Shown here piece after piece: positions 32,292 through 40,235 of a DNA stretch of 64,000 bases; the stretch's first letter is position 1, and each line of letters opens with the position of its first letter. The notes under the pieces are model-generated. The model ran no database searches and was not told the origin of the DNA. It saw only the letters and a list, made by a program, of their open reading frames with translations. The DNA lies in the NCBI GenBank assembly GCA_035468985.1, contig DATISF010000047.1, forward strand, positions 1 through 64,000, given 5' to 3'. Source of the DNA: DASVHS01 sp035468985. Its GTDB lineage: Bacteria > Acidobacteriota > Thermoanaerobaculia > Gp7-AA8. A program made the position numbers and the translations under genes.

Positions 32292-32940
32292 GATTGCGCA
32301 ACGTGCCGATCCCCTCGATCTCGACCTCCACGTCGTCGCCGGCGTTGAGCGGCCCGACGCCCGCGGGAGTGCCGGTGAAAATCACGTCGCCGGGAACGAG
32401 CGTCATCACCGAGGTGACGAACTCGACGAGGACGTCGCAGGGGAAGATCATGTCGCGCGTGTTGCCGTTCTGCCGGATCTCGCCGTTGACACGGGTGACG
32501 ATCTGCAGCGCCGTCGGGTCGAGATCGGTCTCGATGACCGGCCCGATCGGACAGAACGTGTCGAAGCCCTTCCCCCGCGTGAACTGCACATCTTTCTTCT
32601 GCAGATCGCGGGCGGTCACGTCGTTCCCGCACGTGAAACCGAGGACGTAGTCGCGCCAGTCGGCGCGGCGGACGTTCCGGGCCAGCCGGCCGATGACGAT
32701 GACCAGCTCCCCTTCATGATCGACCCGCTGGGACTGCGGAGGACGGATGATCGTCCCTTCCGGCCGCAGGACCGACGAGGGCGGCTTGAGAAAGATGACC
32801 GGCTCGGCCGGAACATCGTGTCCGAGCTCTTTGGCGTGCTCGGCGTAGTTGCGGCCGATGCAGACGATCTTTGTCGGCGCCACGACGTTGGCCGGATCGG
32901 ACAATGGTGGCGCTTCGTCGACGTAGCGTGCGAGCTTCAT
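32281..32940 (-). CDS. Fumarylacetoacetate hydrolase family protein
   Basis: 219 residues of FAH fold: KIVCIGRNYAEHAKELG, the metal-binding VDHEGELVIVIGR (Glu-x-Glu type), FTCGNDVTARDLQ, KGFDTFCPIGP, and GDVIFTGTPAGVGPL. Members include acylpyruvases and oxaloacetate decarboxylases; short FAHD1-like proteins such as this one most often have those activities. The substrate is not decided. Overlaps the nucleotidyltransferase gene by 11 nt. Divergent from hpt with 37 bp between starts. Confidence 0.9.
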   Translation of the reverse strand: MKLARYVDEAPPLSDPANVVAPTKIVCIGRNYAEHAKELGHDVPAEPVIFLKPPSSVLRPEGTIIRPPQSQRVDHEGELVIVIGRLARNVRRADWRDYVLGFTCGNDVTARDLQKKDVQFTRGKGFDTFCPIGPVIETDLDPTALQIVTRVNGEIRQNGNTRDMIFPCDVLVEFVTSVMTLVPGDVIFTGTPAGVGPLNAGDDVEVEIEGIGTLRNHVA

Positions 32941-32977
32941 AGACCGGCTCCCCGTCTACGTTATCATTCACCGGCCC

Positions 32978-33493
32978 ATGGCACAGACGACATTGTTTTC
33001 ACGCGAGCAGATCGAGCGCCGCGTGGCCGAAATGGCGCAGCAGATCAGCGCCGATTTCGCCGGGGCCGATCTCATCGCCCTCTGCGTCCTCAAGGGTGCG
33101 GTTTTCTTCTGCACCGATCTGGTCCGCAACATGACCATCGACGTCGCGCTCGACTTCATCCAGATCTCCAGCTACGGCAACCAGAAGTACTCGTCCGGCG
33201 TTGTGACGATCCTGAAGGAGCCGCAGCTCGACATGCGCGGCAAGTCCGTGCTGATCGTCGAGGACATCATCGACAGCGGGCTCTCGATGCGCGAGGTGTT
33301 CAACTACATCGAGAGCCGCGGCGCGGTGAAAGTGAAGACGGCGACCTTTCTCGACAAGCCGAAAGCGCGCAAGGTGCCGTTCACTCCCGATTACGTCGGC
33401 TTCTCGATCGATCCGCAGTTCGTCATCGGCTACGGCCTCGATTTCGCCGAGAAGTACCGGAACATCCCCGAGGTGCAGGTCCTCTCGGATTAG
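32978..33493 (+). CDS. hpt: Hypoxanthine phosphoribosyltransferase
   Basis: 171 residues. The PRPP loop VLIVEDIIDSGLSM (~91-104), the flexible loop with SSYG, DFVIGYGLDF-type C-terminal segment (here QFVIGYGLDFAEKYRN), and VPFTPDYVGFSI for base binding are all present. Salvages hypoxanthine and guanine to IMP and GMP. TATCAT ends 10 nt before the ATG. It overlaps the convergent uppP stop by 4 nt. Confidence 0.95.
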   Translation: MAQTTLFSREQIERRVAEMAQQISADFAGADLIALCVLKGAVFFCTDLVRNMTIDVALDFIQISSYGNQKYSSGVVTILKEPQLDMRGKSVLIVEDIIDSGLSMREVFNYIESRGAVKVKTATFLDKPKARKVPFTPDYVGFSIDPQFVIGYGLDFAEKYRNIPEVQVLSD

Positions 33494-34317
33494 TTCTTCA
33501 GGACCCCGCTCGCCAGCAGCGCGATCATCAGCGCCCCCAGCGCATAGCGGTAGTAGATGAAGATGTACGTCGTGTGCTTCTTCAGGTAGCGCAGCAGAAA
33601 CCAGATCGACGCATACCCGGAGATGAACGCCACCACGATCGAGACGATGATCGGCGTCCATCCGAGCGAGGCGAGGTGGTGCCGCTCGTGGATGAGCTCG
33701 AGCAGACCCGCCCCACCGACCGCAGGAATGCTCAGCAGAAACGAATAGCGCGCCGCGGTCGGACGATCGATGTTGCGAAACAGCGCGGTCATGATCGTCG
33801 ACCCGCTGCGCGACGAGCCGGGAATCAGCGCCAGGCACTGCCCCAGCCCCACGGCGACCGCATCCATGACAGTCAGCGACTCGAACCCGCGAAGCTGCCT
33901 GCGGCGCGCGTAGAGCTCGGCCATCTGCAGCAGAACCGCGATCACGATGACCATCGTCGTGATCACCCACAGCCCCCGAAACGTCGACTCGATTTGCTTC
34001 TTCAGAACGAGGCCGAGGATGACGATGGGAACCGTACCGATGATGACGAGCCATGCCTCGCGCGAGTCGGTATCCGCGAGAACCCGCCGCGACATCAATC
34101 CCCGGAAGAAACCGGCGATGAGACGAACGATATCGCGCGCGAAGTAGATGATCGCCGCCAGCAGCGTGCCGAACTGGATGACCGCGCTCGCCGCCGCACC
34201 CGGATCACCCCAGCCGAGAAGCACAGGAACGATCTCGAGATGCGCGGTGGACGAGATGGGGATGAACTCGGTGAGGCCCTGGACAAGGCCGAGGACGATG
34301 GCTTCGATGATGGACAT
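33490..34317 (-). CDS. uppP: Undecaprenyl-diphosphatase
   Basis: 275 residues, polytopic. Catalytic motifs are QGLTEFIPISSTAHL (the (E/Q)xxxE and Ser/His) and PGSSRSGSTI with the essential Arg. SSTAH and SRSGST, in place of SSTGH and SRSGAT of E. coli BacA, are the variant found in cyanobacterial-type enzymes. It recycles the undecaprenyl carrier used for peptidoglycan and surface glycans, thus linked to the Rod genes and glycosyltransferases of this window. The ATG at 34317 gives the usual MSIIEAIVLGLVQG start; the longer frame is not used. Confidence 0.95.
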   Translation of the reverse strand: MSIIEAIVLGLVQGLTEFIPISSTAHLEIVPVLLGWGDPGAAASAVIQFGTLLAAIIYFARDIVRLIAGFFRGLMSRRVLADTDSREAWLVIIGTVPIVILGLVLKKQIESTFRGLWVITTMVIVIAVLLQMAELYARRRQLRGFESLTVMDAVAVGLGQCLALIPGSSRSGSTIMTALFRNIDRPTAARYSFLLSIPAVGGAGLLELIHERHHLASLGWTPIIVSIVVAFISGYASIWFLLRYLKKHTTYIFIYYRYALGALMIALLASGVLKN

Positions 34318-34361
34318 AGTCTCGAGGGAAAACGGGAATGGTGAGTTTCCTCGTTCTCCTT

Positions 34362-35999
34362 TCACATCTCCCAGATGACCGGCAGAATCAGTGGCCGCCG
34401 CCCCATACTCTTCCGGAAATATCGCTTCAGCGCCGCGCGCATCTTCTCCTGCAGCAGATCCGAGTCGCGCAGCTCATCGGCCTCACTTTCGTCAAACATG
34501 CCAACGAGCATCCGGCGGACTTCGTCGAGCACGTCCTGGCTGGCGTCGACGTGCACGATACCGCGGGTGATGATCTCCGGGTCGCGAATCAGGCGGCCGT
34601 TCGAATCGACCGCCACCACCACGATCACGAACCCGTCCTCGGCCAGATGCTGCCGGTCGCGCACCACGACCTCCGGCACCTCCTCCGCCTCGGCATCGAT
34701 GAACACTTTGCCGTTCGGAACGCGATCTTCGTGGACGCGGATGTCTCCGTTCTCGATCTCCGCGACCTGCCCGTTCGTGATGACCATGCCGTGCGGCACG
34801 CCGACCGACCGCGCAAGCCGCGCGTGGTGAATCAGATGGCGCAGCGTGCCGTGGATGGGGATGAAGAACTTCGGCCGCGTCACGTTGAGCATCAGCTTCA
34901 GCTCTTCTTCGCAGGCATGACCGGACACATGCACGTCCGGCTGTTCGTGCGAGATCACCTCCGCGCCGCGGCGATAGAGATGATCGATCACGTGCGCCAC
35001 GGCGCGCTCGTTGCCCGGAATCGTTCGCGCGGAGATGACGACGACGTCGCCCTTCTCGATCTCGATCTGCTTGTGCTCGCCGATGGCCATCCGCGACAGA
35101 GCCGATGACGGCTCACCCTGCGTGCCGGTGGTCATGATCACGAGCTGCCGGGCGTCGATGTCGGGCGACGAGGCGCGCGCCTCCCTCGGGAATCGCAGAT
35201 AACCGAGTCGCTCGGCGGTCTCGATGTTGTCGACGAGAGAGCGGCCGATGAGGAAGACCTTGCGGTTGAACTTTTTCGCGGTGTCGATCACCTGCTGGAC
35301 GCGGTGAATGTGCGAGGCGAACGTCGTGACGATGATGCGCCCTTTCGCCGCGGCGAAGATACGGTCGAGCGCGCCGCCCACAGTCCGCTCCGAGGGGCAG
35401 TGCCCGGCGACGAGCGCGTTCGTGGAGTCGCTCATCAGCGCGAGCACGCCGCGCTCTCCGTGCTCGGCAAACTTCGCGAGATCGGTCGGAAGCGCGTCGA
35501 TTGGGGTGTGGTCGATTTTGAAATCGCCGGTGTGAATCAGCGTTCCGGCCGGCGTCGTGATGGCGAAGCCGAGAGCGTCGACGATCGAGTGCGTCACGCG
35601 CATGGCCTCGATGCGGAACGGGCCGACCTCCATGACATCGCGCGGCCGGATATCACGCAGTTCGATGTTGTCGATCGCGAACTCCTCGAGCTTGTCGCGC
35701 ACGAAGCCGAGGGTCAGAGGCATGCCGTAGACGGGAAGATTCACGCGCTCGACGAGAAACGGCACGGCGCCGATATGGTCTTCGTGTCCATGCGTGAGAA
35801 AGACCGCGCGAAACTTCGAGGCGTTCTCGTAGATGTACGACATGTCGGGGACGATGACGTCCACGCCGAGCGTCGCCGCGTCGGGAAACATCATCCCGCA
35901 GTCGACCACGATGGCCTCGCTCTCGTACTCGTAGATCATGCAGTTCATGCCGATCTCGCCCAGTCCGCCGAGAGGAATGATTCGAAGGGAGCCAGTCAC
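34362..35999 (-). CDS. rnj: Ribonuclease J
   Basis: 545 residues. Metallo-beta-lactamase core with the zinc motif LTHGHEDHIGAVPF (His70, His72, Asp74, His75), GDFKID, a beta-CASP insert (SDSTNALVAGHCPSERTV, VTTFASHIHRVQQV), SGHACEEELKLML and FIPIHGTLRHL. The C-terminal oligomerisation domain is present. It degrades and processes mRNA and rRNA with 5'-3' exo and endo activity, so this organism probably uses RNase J as a main decay enzyme. GTG start at 35999. Confidence 0.96.
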   Translation of the reverse strand: MTGSLRIIPLGGLGEIGMNCMIYEYESEAIVVDCGMMFPDAATLGVDVIVPDMSYIYENASKFRAVFLTHGHEDHIGAVPFLVERVNLPVYGMPLTLGFVRDKLEEFAIDNIELRDIRPRDVMEVGPFRIEAMRVTHSIVDALGFAITTPAGTLIHTGDFKIDHTPIDALPTDLAKFAEHGERGVLALMSDSTNALVAGHCPSERTVGGALDRIFAAAKGRIIVTTFASHIHRVQQVIDTAKKFNRKVFLIGRSLVDNIETAERLGYLRFPREARASSPDIDARQLVIMTTGTQGEPSSALSRMAIGEHKQIEIEKGDVVVISARTIPGNERAVAHVIDHLYRRGAEVISHEQPDVHVSGHACEEELKLMLNVTRPKFFIPIHGTLRHLIHHARLARSVGVPHGMVITNGQVAEIENGDIRVHEDRVPNGKVFIDAEAEEVPEVVVRDRQHLAEDGFVIVVVAVDSNGRLIRDPEIITRGIVHVDASQDVLDEVRRMLVGMFDESEADELRDSDLLQEKMRAALKRYFRKSMGRRPLILPVIWEM

Positions 36000-36050
36000 G
36001 CGCGCGGGGGTGTATCACGTGACGTGGCGATGATCAAATGGATGCGCCAC

Positions 36051-36143
36051 GTAGGGCCGACTCTCAGTCGGCCCGGGCCCCGCCGGGACACGGGGACTGA
36101 CGGTGCTGCACTCCGAGTCAACGTGTCCTCGTATCTCCGTGCC

Positions 36144-36147
<4 letters not shown>
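36051..36147. repeat. Octamer-word inverted repeat region between asnS and rnj
   Basis: Contains a perfect 9-bp hairpin (GGGCCGACT-CTC-AGTCGGCCC, 36054-36074), then GGGACACG GGGACTGA (36085-36100), and on the far side GTGTCCTC GTATCTCC GTGCCCTA (36123-36146): 8-bp words in inverted orientation. The TAG stop of asnS (36146-36144, minus) is inside the last word. Confidence 0.8.
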
Positions 36148-37436
<1,289 letters not shown>

Positions 37437-37453
37437 AGGGGCGCGGATTATAA

Positions 37454-37536
37454 GGGACGCGAGGACACGAAGACTCGGGGGACCGGGAGTCCGTCACCGC
37501 GAGTCCAGGTGTCCCCGTGTCCTCGTGTTCAGTCCC
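37454..37536. repeat. Octamer-word inverted repeat at the dynamin-like gene end
   Basis: The right arm is GTGTCCCC, GTGTCCTC, GTGTTCAG, TCCC (37509-37536). The left arm (37454-37490) carries the inverted, degenerate GGGAC, GAGGACACG and GACTCGGG words. Shares words with 36051-36147. The last ~12 codons and stop of the dynamin-like gene are inside it. Confidence 0.8.
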
Positions 37537-39224
37537 TCGATCGCAACGCGAATCGATCCGGCCTCCTCTTCAAGCTCTTTCAAGCGCGCCGCGAATCTCT
37601 CCACCTTCTCCGATTCGGTGGCGTAGAAGCGCTGGTACGGCTCGAACGCGCCGACGATGCTGCGGAGCATGTGGTCGATCTCGGTCGACGACTCGCGCCG
37701 GAGCGCCTCGCCCATCGTCTTGCGCAGCTCCTCGATCCGGTGCTGAAACTCGGTCTTGGCCCTGCTGCGCTTGTACGGGAGGATCAGGAAGCTCGTGACG
37801 AGCAGCATCGTGGCGGCGGTGAGCCCTGTGACATCGAGAGCCATGCTGCTGACCGCGGACGTGATCAGGTATCCGAGGCCGAGGGCGCCGGCGCCGAGTC
37901 CGAAGGACTGGATGACGGCGCGGATGGCCGTATCGATGATCCGCCGGCTTTCGATATTGATGTCGTACGACGCCAGCCGTTGCTCAGCCTGGACGCGGAT
38001 CCGCGAATAGACCTCTTCCCGGTTGTATGCGAACTCGCGCCCGACACGGCCGATGACCTCCTTGTCGCGCGCATCGCGGGCGGCGGTGCGGTGGAAATCG
38101 TCGACGGTTCCGCCCCAGAGCTTCATGTTCTCGCGCACGAGCCAGTCGACCGACTCCTGGATGGTCGAGTCGATGCTGCCCTTGAATCCCTGGAACACCT
38201 GGCGGTCGAACTCTTCGCGGAAACGGAGGGCGTCCCGCAGCAGCATGATGTGTTGAATGCGGACATAGCGGTCGAGGAAGTCGATCCCGCGCCGCTCCAG
38301 GTCCATGAGCAGGTTGTCGACGCGGAAGATGAACTGCTTGAAATTGCCCTCCACATCAGTGCGCGCCTTTTCGAGCTGCGCGGTGATGGAGTCGATGCGC
38401 GCCTTGTCGGTCACCAGAATCTCGCGCCGCGAATCGATGACCAAGAACTGCTTCCTGGAGATGCTCCCGATCGTGTCGAGGGGCGCCTGCAGCTTGATCC
38501 GTACGCGCTCCTTCTCCGTGAGCACCTCGAAGATGTAGTTCTCGAGCGCATCGAACCGCGCCCGCGTCTTCGCGCTGACAGGAAAGATCACCGCGTCGAA
38601 GCCGAAAACCCCGCGAATGTTGCTCTCGAGGTATTCGACGACCTGCTCGATCTCGTCGTCATTCTTCGTATCGATCTTGTTGAGGACGAAGACGACCTTC
38701 TTCCCCCACTCGCGGATGTACTCGAGGAAGCGGCGCTCGGACTCGGAGAGCGGACGGTCGATCGAGGTCACGAACAGCACCATGTCCGCCCGCGGGATGT
38801 AATCCTCGGTGATCTCCTGATGCCGCTGCACGATCGAGTTCGTGCCCGGCGTGTCGACCAGCGTGATGTTGCGCAGGAAGTCGACCGGATAGAACTGTTC
38901 CACGACGAAATCGGAGATCTGCTTCAGCGAATCGGTTTCGCCGTAGCGCAGAAGCGAGATCCGGTCGTCGACCGGGATCGGCCCTTCCACGCGCAGCTTG
39001 ACGCCGAACAGGGCGTTGATCAGCGATGACTTGCCGGCGTTGAACTCGCCGACAATCACGATCGTGAAGAGATCCTCGAGCGTGGCCAGCAACTCATCGA
39101 CGCGACGGCGCTCGTCCGCCTGCTCGCGCTCGAGCGTCTCGCGCAGCTCGACGAGGAGTTGACCTTCGCGCCGAACCAGCGCGTGGACCTGCGGATCGAC
39201 GATCGTGTCGAAAATCCCGGGCAT
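37494..39224 (-). CDS. Dynamin-family GTPase
   Basis: 576 residues. GTPase domain (~50-290): P-loop GEFNAGKSSLIN (59-70), switch II VDTPGTNS, and NKID for guanine. A long helical stalk follows. Two adjacent hydrophobic segments (~435-490, GLGAGALGLGYLITSAVSS and ATMLLVTSFLILPY) form a membrane paddle, as in bacterial dynamin-like proteins of the DynA/BDLP type. Likely remodels or protects membranes. TAATCT ends 6 nt before the ATG with no Shine-Dalgarno. The C-terminal TRTRGHLDSR is encoded by a repeat and is probably not part of the ancestral protein. Confidence 0.88.
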   Translation of the reverse strand: MPGIFDTIVDPQVHALVRREGQLLVELRETLEREQADERRRVDELLATLEDLFTIVIVGEFNAGKSSLINALFGVKLRVEGPIPVDDRISLLRYGETDSLKQISDFVVEQFYPVDFLRNITLVDTPGTNSIVQRHQEITEDYIPRADMVLFVTSIDRPLSESERRFLEYIREWGKKVVFVLNKIDTKNDDEIEQVVEYLESNIRGVFGFDAVIFPVSAKTRARFDALENYIFEVLTEKERVRIKLQAPLDTIGSISRKQFLVIDSRREILVTDKARIDSITAQLEKARTDVEGNFKQFIFRVDNLLMDLERRGIDFLDRYVRIQHIMLLRDALRFREEFDRQVFQGFKGSIDSTIQESVDWLVRENMKLWGGTVDDFHRTAARDARDKEVIGRVGREFAYNREEVYSRIRVQAEQRLASYDINIESRRIIDTAIRAVIQSFGLGAGALGLGYLITSAVSSMALDVTGLTAATMLLVTSFLILPYKRSRAKTEFQHRIEELRKTMGEALRRESSTEIDHMLRSIVGAFEPYQRFYATESEKVERFAARLKELEEEAGSIRVAIEGLNTRTRGHLDSR

Positions 39225-39230
39225 AGTGGG

Positions 39231-39236
39231 AGATTA
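39231..39236 (-). promoter_or_regulatory. -10-like hexamer TAATCT, 6 nt before the dynamin-like gene
   Basis: On the minus strand TAATCT ends 6 nt before the ATG at 39224. Purine-poor spacer (CCCACT), so no ribosome-binding site. Confidence 0.4.
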
Positions 39237-39249
39237 CCCCAACGTCATG

Positions 39250-39303
39250 CCTTCTCCCCGTGCGAGCGGGGAGAAGGTGCCGCGAAGCGCGGATGAGGGG
39301 CCC
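39250..39303. repeat. CTTCTCCCCG hairpin repeat
   Basis: CTTCTCCCCG-TGCGAG-CGGGGAGAAG is a perfect 10-bp hairpin (39250-39275), followed by GCGAAGCGCGGATGAGGGGCCCTCACC, given here as flanking blocks. This is another small dispersed-repeat type, and the TGA stop of the lipid kinase gene is within its CGGGTGAGGG end. Confidence 0.8.
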
Positions 39304-40200
39304 TCACCCGGCGTTTCGCGCCACCCTGACCAGCAACGACTGCGGCACGATCGTGATGGTCAGCGGCATCGTCATGGTGAACACCTCGCCGTCGATGCCG
39401 ACGCGAAGCGTGGGCCGCGCACTCTGCACTTTCATCATCATCGTGCGAAAGGAGCGGAACCCCGGCGTCTCGCGCACGCGGCCGGCGAGGTACCGGGCGA
39501 CGAATTTCGTCAGCTTCAGCCGCGACAGACGTGGCAGCCAGTACACGGACAGCCGCCCTTCCTCGAGCGTGCTGCGCGCCGATTCGACGCCGATGCCCGA
39601 CAGATCGTACGGATTGTTCGACACCATGAACACGTGCGTCCGTACGAGCTCCTGATGATGCTGACTCTCGATGGCCATCGTGACGTATGGGTACTTGCGC
39701 AGCGTGACCCAAGCCGCGTACAGGCGCGCCTTCCACCGCGGGTAATCGCGCCCGCGTTCCTCGCGGCGCGCGACGAGCTCCGGATAGAGACCGATCGAAA
39801 GGTTGTTCACGAAAAAGCGGTCGTTGACGCGCGCGGCGTCGATCTGCCTCGTCGCCCCCGAGATCGCGATGTCGAGCGCGGCGGGCCAGTCGAGCGGCAG
39901 CTCCAGATCGCGCGCGAAGTGGTTGTACGTCCCGACCGGGATGACCCCGAGGACGCCTTCGCTACTGACCAGCGCCTGAACGACGTTGTTGATCGTGCCG
40001 TCCCCGCCGGCCGCCACGAACAGCCGGACGCCGCGGGCCATTCGTTCACGGATTGTTTGCGCGCAGTCGATCCCGCGCGTGAGCTGGATCGTCTCCAGCC
40101 CAGCCCCACGGGCGGCGTCCCGCAGCGCCTTCAGCTCGCCCGGCGCCAGCTTGGCGCCGGACGAGGGATTGAAGAACAGCGTCCCCTGGCTCGTCGGCAA
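39304..40200 (-). CDS. Diacylglycerol kinase family lipid kinase
   Basis: 298 residues of the DagK/YegS fold: LFFNPSSG start, the nucleotide loop AAGGDGTINNVV (GGDGT 65-69), GVIPVGTYNHFARDLELP (the usual G-T-x-N-D-F/H-A), and the C-terminal RVGIDGEV. It phosphorylates diacylglycerol or a related lipid. The best start is TTG at 40200: the peptide begins in register with family members, and GGAG lies ~9 nt upstream. The frame upstream overlaps the divergent gene and is not protein-like. The stop codon is contributed by a repeat. Confidence 0.88.
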   Translation of the reverse strand: MPTSQGTLFFNPSSGAKLAPGELKALRDAARGAGLETIQLTRGIDCAQTIRERMARGVRLFVAAGGDGTINNVVQALVSSEGVLGVIPVGTYNHFARDLELPLDWPAALDIAISGATRQIDAARVNDRFFVNNLSIGLYPELVARREERGRDYPRWKARLYAAWVTLRKYPYVTMAIESQHHQELVRTHVFMVSNNPYDLSGIGVESARSTLEEGRLSVYWLPRLSRLKLTKFVARYLAGRVRETPGFRSFRTMMMKVQSARPTLRVGIDGEVFTMTMPLTITIVPQSLLVRVARNAG

Positions 40201-40221
40201 TTTTCGGCTCCGAGAAAACGG

Positions 40222-40227
40222 TTTAAT
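40222..40227 (+). promoter_or_regulatory. -10-like hexamer TTTAAT, 8 nt before the barrel-fusion gene
   Basis: TTTAAT ends 8 nt before the ATG at 40236. It lies in the 35-bp gap between divergent starts. Confidence 0.4.
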
Positions 40228-40235
40228 GCGCGTAC

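Noticed and set aside
32107..34344. A 745-codon plus-strand open frame across nucleotidyltransferase, FAH, hpt and uppP
   Set aside because: It crosses four real genes in other frames and shows no domain.
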